From NCBI GenBank assembly GCA_022577435.1, contig JAKOON010000004.1:2317001-2381000 (forward strand): a DNA stretch of 64,000 nt, in the 5' to 3' direction. Shown here piece after piece: positions 37,866 through 47,699 of this stretch; the stretch's first letter is position 1; the number at the start of each line of letters is the position of its first letter. The notes under the pieces are model-generated. The model worked only from the letters and a program-made list of their open reading frames with translations. It searched no databases and was not told the DNA's origin. Made by a program: the position numbers and the translations under genes. The stretch is from Embiotoca jacksoni. Taxonomy: Eukaryota; Chordata; Actinopteri; Embiotocidae.

Positions 37866-38800
37866 CGTGGATTAAAACAAGTCGTACAGTATTCAATCTC
37901 CGCGCGTCATTGAAATGAACTCAAAATGTTCCCGCACGAATCCCATTCACCATTCGTGTCCCACGTTGAGCGGGTTGTCAATAACACAGTCTTTGCTCGC
38001 CGCTGCTCAGCAATGGCAGAGCACAAAGACTCGGTGCCCCAAGATGGATTTCATTGTAGAAATTCCCCCATGCAGGCCAGACACTGACAGCGAGACGAGC
38101 ATCCGAGGACTGCAATTGTCCAATTATGTGCAGCTGGAGGAAGAAAATATCGCCCGATGATGTGGACCGTCCGGGTTTTCATCTGCTTAGCTCACCCCTC
38201 TCTGTGCATCATAAAAAAACAAACTTGCTCCATCGAGGACACCAGAAAAACGCTGGCTTACACCAAGAATGAACTGCGGGCGCAATTTTTCATGCCGCAG
38301 GTCGCCTCAGAAAAACAGCACAAACTAAAACTGTTTCGACACTTAATTAAAGAACTTGCGTCTCTTTGTTTCTTTTTCACCATCTCTGGCATGTCTCCGC
38401 TTCCCCCGCGCTCTCCGGTGCAATTCCAGCCGCCATACTCTCGGGTGGAGACCCACGGCCGCTGCGTAACCAGCCGGTTCCCGCTCGGCTCCCGTACCGG
38501 GGCAAAAAAAAGGAAAAGAGAAAGCGTATGGACCCTCCCTCCCCCCCCCCCGTCAGACGGATGTGCGGAGCGGCCCAATGGGCGCCTCTGTTTCCCGTGA
38601 ACCTGAACGAGAGCAGCACGGAGGCAGCCAGTGAAACTCCGCGGTGACATTTCCGTTCATGTGTTAAAATTCCCATCATTCGGTTGCCCCAGTGACACGC
38701 AAAGAGAGCTCGTCCAATCACAGAGGCCGCTCGAGGATGTGTATCCAAGAGGAGGAAAAGGCACCGGATGCTGTTGCTATGGTAACGCTGCATTTCTTTT
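37866..38800 (-). promoter_or_regulatory. rap2a: rap2a 5'UTR and GC-rich promoter region
   Basis: Sequence upstream of the rap2a start is CpG-rich, especially 38360-38760, with C-runs at 38540-38551. CCAAT words lie at 38575-38579 and 38714-38718 on the plus strand. A near-palindromic X-box-like site lies at 38773-38786. No TATA element is obvious. The transcription start is unknown, so I cannot separate 5'UTR from promoter. Open frames across it are unremarkable. Confidence 0.6.
38773..38786. promoter_or_regulatory. X-box-like (RFX) motif in the rap2a promoter
   Basis: GTTGCTATGGTAAC differs from the symmetric RFX site GTTGCCATGGCAAC at two positions. It lies 55 bases from a CCAAT box, an arrangement used in RFX/NF-Y promoters. 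It is a motif match only. Confidence 0.4.
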
Positions 38801-39224
38801 TCTTTTTTTTTTTTTGTGTGTGTTGCTGCTGCCGCTCCAATTTGAGAGGGCTGTTTTAAAGCTGCTTAACCTTATAAAACACGCGAGATCGAATATTATG
38901 TATTGATCCCTGCAAATGCAAGCTTGTAATACAAAGACATTACATCTATCTGGGATGTGGAAAATCACTGTATTTACTTCCAGTGATGATGAGTTACAAT
39001 AAAAATCTCAGATGAACCAACACTGAATTTATAACACAAAATATGGAGCAATTCTAAGCATTACACACCACTTGCAAGTCTATGGGATGTATTGAGCTTC
39101 CGGTGGTAGCGATGAATGAAGTTTAAGTCTATCCACCTAATTTAAATGTGTGAACTGATAAACCAGATTGAGTTTGTGTTTACACACAAAAAATAAACTT
39201 CATACGTTACAAAATAAAACAGTT

Positions 39225-42200
39225 TACAGTGTGGCATTTTACATGACATTTATTTATTTATTTGCAATATCAGATTTTACAGAATTTTGAATTTACAAGA
39301 ACAAAACTATCCACATGAAATGTTTAATTGTGCACAAATCATTTTCACAAATATTCTTAAAAAAAACAAAAAAAACAAAAAAAAAACAAAAGGGAAACAT
39401 TTATATTCAGGCCAGAATAAAAACCAAATGGCAGCAGCATGAGAGCATCACCAGAGGCCACAGTCTTTGATTTAACCATTCACTATGTTCCAATGCACAT
39501 CAAAGTCTTTCAGGGTAGTTTGGGTTTTGTTTTACAATCTGTAATCATGGCCTCAAACTAAACGTAGCATAACTTAAAAGGACATTAAATTCTGAATTAC
39601 TGAACAAACTTAGGAACAGATCAAAGATAAGGCAAAGTTCACAAAAAGCATGTCTTCTCAGTCGTCTGACTGTTGAGAAAGTGCTGAAGAGAAATGTTTC
39701 CATCAGTCAGCCCGACTAAACATTCTTACTGTCCATATTTTTTTGACTGGGTGATGAAAAGTCTCAAACAACCTCCGCGTGCAGGTGTATCCACGACATT
39801 CAAGCTTTTTGCCAAAAGGTAACATAAACATTCAGAATTTTTTTTCTTTTTTTTTTTTTTGCAGGTAAAATAAATAAGGAAAATCTTTCATATTTCTAAT
39901 CACAACCTCAAATTTTAAAGCAATCTCATTTTGAAAACCAAATTAAGTGTTAAACAGCTGCTGAACCACCAACACCAGACTTACTGAGTTCGTCAGTCAT
40001 CAGACTTTTCGTTTGTTTTGTTTTTGGCTGCAAGATGCTAACATGCAGTGGAAACCATACAAAACACAGAATTAACATTTCAAAAATTATTTTCATGTAA
40101 CACCTACAGTGTTTCACCATAGCATAATAAAGTCAAATATGTGTTACTGTGACAACAAACTCATCACCTACAAAAATACAGCTTTTAATCACTGCAACTT
40201 TAGATTGCCTCGGCAACAAACCAAACAGTTAAATGACAAACTATTGTTACACCATTCTGAAAATTACTGTTTTTAATAAAATGTGGCCTGTAAAATGCAG
40301 TTCTGTACACAAAAAGCGAATCTATGGCCTTGCTCATACGGAGGTTCGTTGTCCCTTACAGGCGACAAGGCAGCGACAAGGATGAAATGCTGTAGGCTTC
40401 TCTTTTCTCCAACATTCAATCCCTGGACATGAGACGGCTTTTCATAGGCTAACAGATCAAGGTCCTTTGAGGAGCCTTCAGCAGAGCTAAAGCCAGTTTA
40501 ATAAATTACATTCATCATAAAATAGAAGAGAATACATTTTAAAAGTGTTCTGAGCTAATGTAAAACTAGTAAAATATGCAGTTTTACTCATATATTCTGT
40601 TAATAAGGTGTAGAACTTTTCACAAGGAAAATACATGAAGAAAAAAAAAGTGAACAAATGCAATATCTCTTGAAAAGTCATTGAAGGAGAGGTTGATATT
40701 TGTACACGCCGTTTGCAAAGTAGGGAACTAAAACTTATATGAAAGATGCTCAAAGGAACGTAATGTATGTGAGAGACAATTATTCACCTCACCAGACACA
40801 ACGCCCTCTCCGTCTGCTGGAAGTTTCAAACAAACATGGGTAATTGCATAATGTGGCATTAATCACTTCTTAATTCAACCCAAAATGTTGAACTCCTTAA
40901 ATCTTACTTTTACAAAAGTATTTTACCTTCTTTTGTAAAGTACTTTACCATCTTAAAGTAAAACAAAAGGAAACGATAGTACGTACACACACGTTTGAGC
41001 ATCGGTGAAATTAAGCGCAAGACTAAATCTGAACGGGCGTACACACAATATTAATGCGCTGTACATTTATTTCTAACATATGTGACTTAAGTAAAGTCAA
41101 TTTAACCGGGTGATTTTCACACAAAGCCTTTTAAATATGCTTAGATGTCATTGCATGCACACTTCTTTAGGCACTTGTAACATTCAAATAATACAGTACT
41201 GACAAGGGACTGTAATATTAAGACTAACAGTTCACACAATTCCCAACACGCAACCCTTACAGGATCACAAGAGTCTGAATATAAGCGACTCCACGCCCCT
41301 TTTTGTTTGGGTTAACTTTCATGGCTGTGGAGGCTCTTCTTCGGAACAAGGTTTGCTATATCTGGTTGAACAAGTGAAAACTACTTACAGATTTATTATA
41401 AGTCAACCATTAACATGACCATTTCTTAAATAGCTTTTCAAATGAAGAACAAGGGGTAATTTGGAAATTGAAGTATGTGCATCAAATGGATAACACATTG
41501 TTTTCTCTCAGCAAACAACCTGTATATGCAATGCAAAGGCACACCAGGAGGTGGAGCACTGATCCAGTTCTCTGAGGGGAAAGTCTGTACATGCACCTCC
41601 CCTCAGAGCATTTTAAAGGGACATCCATGAGCCTGCCATCAAATTAATTACAATACAGAGTTTAAAGTAAAAATAAGTGCTTTCATTTAAAATAATTCAA
41701 ATCTGGCACTAGATAAACAATCATTAATGTGGAAAAACGTTCTTAGTTTAAATAAGACATTCAAGAAGGAAAAAAAAATACTTGTTCAATATAATAATAA
41801 TAAAAATGTAACAATCTCCAATATAGGACCTTTTTACACCTGACATTAACATGTACAGTCTACACACCGAAAACTGATGTCAGGTCAGATCAGTCGTCCT
41901 TTTCACTTAGAATATTTACATAATCTAAAATGGTTAGCGAGCAACATTTCAGTTCGTATTAAAGTGTTACTACTGTATCTGCACTGCCTGTTTCCTGCTT
42001 GGATTTATTCAGAAGGGCCCTTTATATTTACTCTTGTGTGTAAATCGGACATATATTGCCTTGGTTTAGGAAATATATTATTATAGTATATTAAGCATAT
42101 TAATGAGGATGCGTGTTAATGCAGGTGCAAAGGAGTGTACATACAAGAATCCTCTGTGACACCTATCTAACAGTATAATCTTAGTAAACTGAGCCACTGA

Positions 42201-42354
42201 CGGTAAATTATCAACAGAGGTCAACGTTTGTGAACATGTTTTTATAATCAGTGATGTCATCAGCATGCAGCTTGTTGAACGTTGTGTGGACAGAATATTT
42301 ACAGAGGAACTGCTCGGGACCTTTAACAGCAGCACTGACGTCTGGTTCTGGCGG
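39225..42354 (-). other. mbnl2: Probable mbnl2 3'UTR
   Basis: About 3.1 kb of AT-rich sequence follows the mbnl2 stop. It has short A- and T-runs, but I recognise no dispersed repeat in it. Three overlapping AATAAA signals stand on the minus strand at 39249-39262, so the transcript probably ends near 39.23 kb. Long 3'UTRs are usual for MBNL genes. Small open frames at 40487-40753 and 42081-42395 are not genes. Confidence 0.6.
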
Positions 42355-42369
42355 TTACTTGAGGATGAT
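42355..42369 (-). CDS. mbnl2: mbnl2 last coding exon (residues IILK and stop)
   Basis: The minus strand reads ctctggaacag, an acceptor, then ATC ATC CTC AAG TAA. Joined in phase 0 to the preceding exon this gives a protein ending TNQIILK, as in one human MBNL2 isoform (ANQIILK). The exon continues into the 3'UTR. The alternative ending IPIISAEHL known from other MBNL forms was not found. Confidence 0.82.
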   Translation of the reverse strand: MILK

Positions 42370-42734
42370 CTGTTCCAGAGGCAAAACACATTCACTGAAT
42401 AGTTTCACACAACACCAACAAATACGAGGTTCAAACGCGTTTTTGTTACATGGTAAATGTTTTTTTTTTTTTAAGTTAAGATTTACTGTTATAGTTGAAT
42501 TTCAAATTAAAAGGTTAAATGAGATAAATCTTGATACTACTCTGACGTAAACCTTATATATCTTTAAAAGAAAAAAAAAAACATTCCTAGAATTTAAATC
42601 TTATTTATGATTATTTTACCCAATTTCTTATCTTAAATATACACTTTCTGCTTCTTTAAAAATGTTCACTGCAATTTAAATGCCTAAGTATCTCATCTGA
42701 AAAATGTCTAAAAAAATGTCCCTCCTGTGTTGGT

Positions 42735-42900
42735 TTGGTTTAATATTGTTTTTAATTTATTTTAATCTGTTTTATTGCTCATTTGATTTGATTTAATTAT
42801 TATGAGTCTCCATAATTCAGTTTTAGTGCTGTTTGTGTCGCACTTTGGTCAACTGATGTTGTGTATCAATGTGCTATATAAGTAAGCATGCCAGTTTAAA
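42735..42900 (+). mobile_element. LINE-like 3' tail fragment
   Basis: It contains gtgctgtttgtgtcgcactt, then tggtcaactgatg and tgtgctatataagtaagc. The phrase 'cactttgg ... tgtgctatataa' is the end of a common fish non-LTR element. It is a short, 5'-truncated fragment in an mbnl2 intron. The family name is uncertain. Confidence 0.4.
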
Positions 42901-43445
42901 CCTTCAATTCTGTGCATATGACTATATATAAACGCTATTAAACAAGGCTATGAATCAAGAAAGGAACATAATTGACAAAATAAAGAATCCTGCTTAGGAC
43001 CAAATATGTTATTTCACTCATCAAAATGTTTCAAATCAAATGTTTTAGTCGGATGAGTTAAAATAAACAAAATATAAATAACACAAATGTCCCATCAATA
43101 CAAACATAATATTAACTAATATAACATGTATGGTGGGATCCTGAGCTACTGTTGTGTTTGAAAAAGACACCGACATCAAACAAAGCTTAAAACATGCAAT
43201 AAAGAATATATGCAACAAACTACTGGCAAATGAAAGACCTCTAAATAGGTGTTGTCTTGTTGTAAGGGAAAGGGGTGAGATGCAGCCTGGTAGTTTCTGC
43301 TGAAGGTCTACAGGTACATGGAGCTGATTGACGGCAATGCAAGCAGGGTACCTCTATGCTGACAAAGCAACTCTCCTGATTTTAAGATGAAGCACTCATT
43401 CAGAGCTCAAGGATTTATGACAGAAAGCTTTAAAAAGGAGCAAAC

Positions 43446-43540
43446 CTGATTGGTTGGTGCTGTTGCTGCGTAGGGGACACTTGTGGCGGGAGTAGTTGCT
43501 GCAGAGACAGTAGCAGGCGTAGCACTGTACATCATGGGGA
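43446..43540 (-). CDS. mbnl2: mbnl2 95-nt alternative C-terminal exon
   Basis: The exon is exactly 95 nt, the length known for this MBNL exon, and it joins in frame to exons on both sides. It encodes (V)PMMYSATPATVSAATTPA, then TSVPYAATAPTNQ, closely matching human MBNL2 PMMHSATSATVSAATTPA. It adds to the low-complexity Ala/Thr-rich C-terminus. In mammals this exon is spliced alternatively, and skipping shifts the frame. The acceptor (cctgaaaaag) has a purine-rich end and the donor is CAG|GTTTGC, both weak, which fits regulated use. Confidence 0.88.
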
Positions 43541-43606
43541 CTTTTTCAGGAAGGGAACCATGAAAGCAATGAAAAGGGAGGTGGAGCATTATGGTAACCA
43601 TAGCGA

Positions 43607-43648
43607 TGTCTCTCGCTCTCTCTCACTCTCTCTCTCGCTCTCTCTTGC
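43607..43648. repeat. CT-rich microsatellite
   Basis: CT units are interrupted by CG and CA, just upstream of the 95-nt mbnl2 exon in sense orientation. On the mbnl2 strand it reads as GA-rich. Confidence 0.85.
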
Positions 43649-44309
43649 CAGGCAAATACAAAATGACATTAGCAGCAAGCCATCATTGGGTTAGACCAGC
43701 AGATGGCATGTGATCACACAGCAAAGCGAGACAGCAGGGGAGAACATAAAAGGAGGGCTGATAAGAGATAAAATTAGGAAATCTGTCCATAATTTGACAT
43801 CCCACAAGAGATGGCCATGTACAGCCAAACATCATGATCAAAGTGTTTTTATATGACATTTTTAAAGTTTAAATCATGTAAAACGTTTAAGAGTGTAAAA
43901 AAAACACCAAAAAAACCCAAAGAGGTGGATCTCAGGGATGCTGATCAAATTTCCTAATCCTTTCTAATGGCGCACGGCAATTCTACAAACAGAACCCACC
44001 AAAATACTTTAATTTCTATACTTGTGCTTGGACTATTTGGAATAATGTTACAAGCAAGTATATATAGACAAGGCTCAGTGATCAGAGAAGCAAACATATG
44101 TGTCACAAAGCCCAAAAACGTATTCAGATGAAGAGTATCCTCTCATTGCAAGATGAAGGCTTTAGTTCAGGTTTCTGATTCAAAGTGGTGTTTTCCTGTT
44201 GGAGTAACAAGAATACACTATCTTATACAAACACAGTTCTTTTTCCCCCCTCTGTGTTCACTTTTCAATATGAGACCGTTTTAAAAGAAAACATGAGTAA
44301 GGGACCTAC

Positions 44310-44345
44310 CAAGGCTGTTACCAGGACCCATGCAGAAGACAGAAC
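44310..44345 (-). CDS. mbnl2: mbnl2 36-nt exon
   Basis: The exon is exactly 36 nt, as in other vertebrate MBNL genes, with AG before it and GTAGGT after it, and the phase fits both sides. It encodes (G)SVFCMGPGNSL(V), against SVLCMTPATSI(V) in human MBNL2. Only the SV-CM core is kept, so the second half is diverged. The phase and flanking exons leave little doubt about its identity. Confidence 0.85.
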
Positions 44346-44642
44346 CTGTAATTATGAAACAGAGACAAACAGAGAAGGTGTTTTAGCGAGGCTGACAAAT
44401 GTCTGTTAATATTAAGCTTCATATATACACACAAAACAGGCCCACGGTGTTCAGACAGTTCTCTGATGGATAAGAGTTTAACATACTATATCTAGAGTAG
44501 TCCCACGAGCAAAAGCCAGGAGACGCAACTCTAAATGGGAGGCTCAAATCATAACAGATAAGAAATACTTTTCTTAGCAGACATTTATACTTGTCACTTG
44601 TTAAGAAAAAAATAATAATCCATAAACAGTTTAGTGGCCCAC

Positions 44643-44799
44643 CTGTGGGATAAAATGCTGCCGTGGGGTGCTGCAGTTGTGTGTTGGCCAGAGCCTGTTG
44701 GTAGGTGAATAAACTGGGACTGAGGAGGGAGCTGGCCCAGCTGCCCTTCTCAAGAGTTGGTCTCTTTGGTAGGGGCTGCAGGAGACTGTGGGGAAAGCC
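44643..44799 (-). CDS. mbnl2: mbnl2 157-nt exon (C-terminal linker)
   Basis: The acceptor is cttttcag at 44800 and the donor ACAG|GTGGGC at 44643. It encodes GFPHSLLQPLPKRPTLEKG, then SWASSLLSPSLFTYQQALAN, then TQLQHPTAAFYPT and a split Gly. The core LPKR-x-x-LEK and YQQAL...LQ match MBNL2 and MBNL1. LPKRPTLEK belongs to the conserved C-terminal region linked to nuclear localisation. The first residues and the middle are more diverged from human than the zinc-finger exons. Confidence 0.9.
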
Positions 44800-45153
44800 C
44801 TGAAAAGTGACAAGAGGAGATATTTAACTTCCCAAACGTTCCCCTCTCTCTGTTCAACATAATCTTAAAATACACTTTAAGTTAGTATTTAAGAAAAAAA
44901 AATGGCAGAAATGACTACACAATACATGATGGAAAAACAAAAATCAAACACAGTTGTAGGATAAAGATATGATTGGAATAATGTATTAACTAAAACTGAA
45001 AACATATTTGTCAACTTAAGCAATTAAAGATACTGATGGTGACTGTACATAAGAACTATACGAGACTTGAAGAAGCTGTAAACCACAATGACAAAAATTA
45101 AAAGTTACCACAGTACAATTAATAGCTACATGCAAAGCAAAAGGTGAAAATAC

Positions 45154-45207
45154 CAGTTCTACAGTTGCCTCGAGGGGTCGCTTCATTGCTTTGGCAGTCG
45201 ACTGAGT
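45154..45207 (-). CDS. mbnl2: mbnl2 optional 54-nt cassette exon (nuclear-localisation exon)
   Basis: The minus strand encodes TQSTAKAMKRPLEATVEL, differing by one conservative residue (E for D) from the 18-residue insert of human MBNL2 isoforms. It ends at a donor CTG|GTATTT. The KRPLE segment contributes to nuclear localisation. The 3' splice site is puzzling. The only AG next to it is inside ACTCAG, which would give 48 nt starting at 45201, whereas the mammalian peptide includes TQ and needs 54 nt. Both sizes keep the frame. The upstream intron is dense in YGCY motifs bound by MBNL proteins, in line with the autoregulated splicing known for this exon. Skipping it gives a 374-residue protein, and inclusion gives 390 or 392. 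Confidence 0.8.
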
Positions 45208-45262
45208 CGTTTAATAGCAGGCAGCGAGCACATGATGGCAGTGGGCCAATGGGATTCAAGCG
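45208..45262 (-). promoter_or_regulatory. mbnl2: YGCY cluster upstream of the mbnl2 cassette exon
   Basis: Within 55 bases the sense strand has six YGCY words (CGCT, TGCC, TGCT, CGCT, TGCC, TGCT), ending tgctcgctgcctgctattaa. YGCY is the binding word of MBNL proteins. MBNL1 is known to repress its own equivalent exon through the upstream intron, so an autoregulatory role is a reasonable inference. Confidence 0.6.
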
Positions 45263-46329
45263 TATTAACATACAGGTAACAGCAAGCAGAGGTGCATCAT
45301 GGGGGACAGCGTTGTGGATAGGTGAGAAGGGGAAAACAAAACAAAATAATCTGAATGTAGTATACCACATAAAACACAATATACATGCACAGTAACCAAA
45401 ATAACTGATTAAAGGACACACTAACTGAAGATTCCTTAATTAGTAGGTCAACATACAGTTAATCAATAGTTTTGGCACCACAGATTCACAGTGATAAGGT
45501 ACAATCCTATTTACTCTTACATGGCATATTGATTACCTTTAAAACATCAATCGAGATGAGATCAGGGTTTGTTAATGATAATCACAACACTACCGCTACC
45601 ACGATGGAATCAGTGCAGCTATGCACGCTATATAATTTTGAATACATATGCTGATTTGATATAATTAAAGAAGGAATATTTACGTAATGTGCGACAAACA
45701 CTGAACATTTTTTATTGCCTAATGAAAGATGGCTTGGTTTTATGAGCGCTAGCCAAAAGCAATATCACAAATCAACAGCTGAAATTTACGGTGCGTCGGC
45801 TGTCCTAAAGCACCGAACCTGGAGCTCCATTTACTGCGTTCTCACTAACGCTCTCAGCGCAACGACTGACGTCGCCTCGACTTGTACTGTTCATAAAAAA
45901 ACATAATTGCTTTTGTTAGCTAAACCTCATGCGACAAAAATGTAATGCAAATGTAAGTAACCATAAAAGATGATGTGCATGCAAAGTGACGTAAACGTTC
46001 TATAGAGGGCATGGAGGGCAAAGAGGGACGATTTAGTGAAGCAACATGGCTTCACTATATAACTACAAACAAAGTAAATACAGTTCATTTTACACAATAG
46101 TTAAAGACTATGCCAAGTGAGAAACTTGAAAATGAATTATATTTAAGCTAATGTAAAAGGAGTTAATGATGTAACTTAATCCAAACAAAGAAACATTTTT
46201 GATGCAAGACAAAACAAAAGTTGAATTTACGAAAGATCACAGAGTACATAACACACCACTAAAGTCCTACAGCACAGAATTAAACCATTTATCAAGAAGA
46301 TTTCTCAGTTAACTGAATTAAAGTGTCCA

Positions 46330-46332
<3 letters not shown>

Positions 46333-46365
<33 letters not shown>
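46333..46365. repeat. TA dinucleotide microsatellite
   Basis: About 16 TA units lie in an mbnl2 intron. Confidence 0.93.
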
Positions 46366-46368
<3 letters not shown>

Positions 46369-46834
46369 GTATCAGGAACATGTGCCAATATATCAAAGAT
46401 ATATCATCATTCTATCAGCCTTGAAATGTGAATTAAAGTTCGACTAAATAAAACTTAAAATGCAACACTGGGCGCTGCTATCGCTCTCAGTTTGATTGTC
46501 TTTTAATGCAAATTTGCCAGAATGTAAAAGGAAAATGTTTTAAAAAAAGAATTTCAATGACTCCATGAGAACGGGTGTAAAAAGAGGGAGGTGGTGGGGG
46601 GGGGGGGGGTGAGGGATGCCTACAGTATCAAACTAAGAAAACCAAAACACTATTTCTGCCTTTCAATAAAAGTGTCAATGAAAAACAGTAAATGTAATTA
46701 CTGACTTTCTGAAAAATGTAACTTTGCCACGAGACTGAATGCGCCATTAAAAATGATAGTTTACAATATGTAGTGCTCCACATTCAGGGACGTCACGGCA
46801 AAACACAACAACAACGAACAAGGCTGCGTCTTAC

Positions 46835-47089
46835 CACGGCTGCAGCTGCGGCCTGGGCCGCCACGGCCGTCTGACTGACTTGTTGTTGACTGGATTTGAT
46901 TTTGGCCTGCAAGTGTGCAGGCGGGTGAAAATACTTGCACTTCTCCCTGGAACAGCGGCTCTTGATGTAGTCCATGCAAACCGTGACGGTGTTATCGGTG
47001 GTGTCGATCATCGGGCTGTCGCTCGGGTGAGCGAAGCGGCAATCTGTTTCCCCTCTCGCGCAGTTTCCCCGCTGAAACTCACGACACAC
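46835..47089 (-). CDS. mbnl2: mbnl2 exon with zinc fingers 3 and 4
   Basis: The acceptor is ctctcag at 47090 and the donor GTG|GTAAGA at 46835, phase 0 on both sides, 85 codons. Finger 3 is Cys191-X7-Cys199-X6-Cys206-X3-His210. Finger 4 is Cys227-X7-Cys235-X4-Cys240-X3-His244. These match the MBNL tandem pair that binds GC steps in YGCY RNA. Between and after them MIDTTDNTVTVCMDYIK and KYFHPPAHLQAKIK are almost as in human. Finger 4 has YIKSRCSREK where human MBNL2 has YIKGRCMREK. The exon ends in an Ala-rich stretch (QTAVAAQAAAAAV). Confidence 0.95.
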
Positions 47090-47220
47090 CTGAGAGGAGT
47101 AATTACGAGGACGGTGAGAGGAGCTGAGCTTTTAGCACGCAGACAAGATTATGTCAAACCGGCTGGAGTGTTAATGGATGTTTTTTTTATGTTAAATCAC
47201 ACTTTGTGGTGCACGAATAC

Positions 47221-47448
47221 CTCTAACTTGTCTGTACGCTGCAGCTTCTGTGACGGAGAAGAAGAAGAAGACGAAGAAGAGGAGGAGGAGCACTGCACTG
47301 TGACAGGGGAGCTCCCAGAAACAAGAACCTGGGTGTTGGGGAGGATGTCTGAGGGAATGAGGCTCATCCCGTGGCTCAAGGGTGTCATGTAGGACCCGTA
47401 ACCAAGACCAGCATTCGTGCCGAGTCCCTGCGTGACAGGAAACGTTTG
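47221..47448 (-). CDS. mbnl2: mbnl2 linker exon with serine run
   Basis: It has 76 codons with acceptor ctcgcag and donor GAG|GTATTC, phase 0 on both sides. It encodes the flexible linker between the zinc-finger pairs, starting QTFPVTQGLGTNAG and ending QKLQRTDKLE. The family signature is clear (TFPV, GTN, IP-x-x-ILP, QKL-RTDKLE). Residues 54-64 of the exon product are eleven consecutive serines encoded by TCC/TCT/TCG codons. Human MBNL2 has only a short STAT segment there. The run is repeat-derived and probably length-variable, and it should not disturb the RNA-binding fingers. Confidence 0.93.
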
Positions 47449-47534
47449 CTGCGAGGGGAGACGATACGTATTCGTGAACGAGACGAGCATCGTCACATGA
47501 AACAAACACCCGTGAACGACTATGAGGACCTTAC

Positions 47535-47699
47535 CATCGGCTGCAGGCCGGGTCCGGGGATCATGAGCTGCATCTGTTGGGCGAGCACAGCAGCTGCCGT
47601 CTTCTGCTGGATGAGATTGTTGCGCCCGTTTATCTCTAACTGCGTTTTTAAGTGCGAAGGCGGATGAAGATACTTGCAGTTTTCTCTTGAGCATCGGCC
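47535..47699 (-). CDS. mbnl2: mbnl2 exon completing zinc finger 2
   Basis: The acceptor is aatgcag before GGC CGA TGC and the donor ATG|GTAAGG, 55 codons, phase 0. It begins GRCSRENCKYLHPP, the second half of finger 2 (Cys61, Cys66, His70). HLKTQLEINGRNNLIQQKT follows, essentially identical to human. The C-terminal part AVLAQQMQLMIPGPGLQPM is a variable Gln/Met/Pro linker. Confidence 0.95.

Noticed and set aside
38157..38800. Several overlapping 90-150 codon frames upstream of rap2a
   Set aside because: GC-rich promoter sequence has few stop codons, so frames stay open on both strands. None resembles a protein.
46590..46610. Poly-G tract as a regulatory element
   Set aside because: It is a simple mononucleotide run with no second G-block pattern around it, and it is probably neutral.
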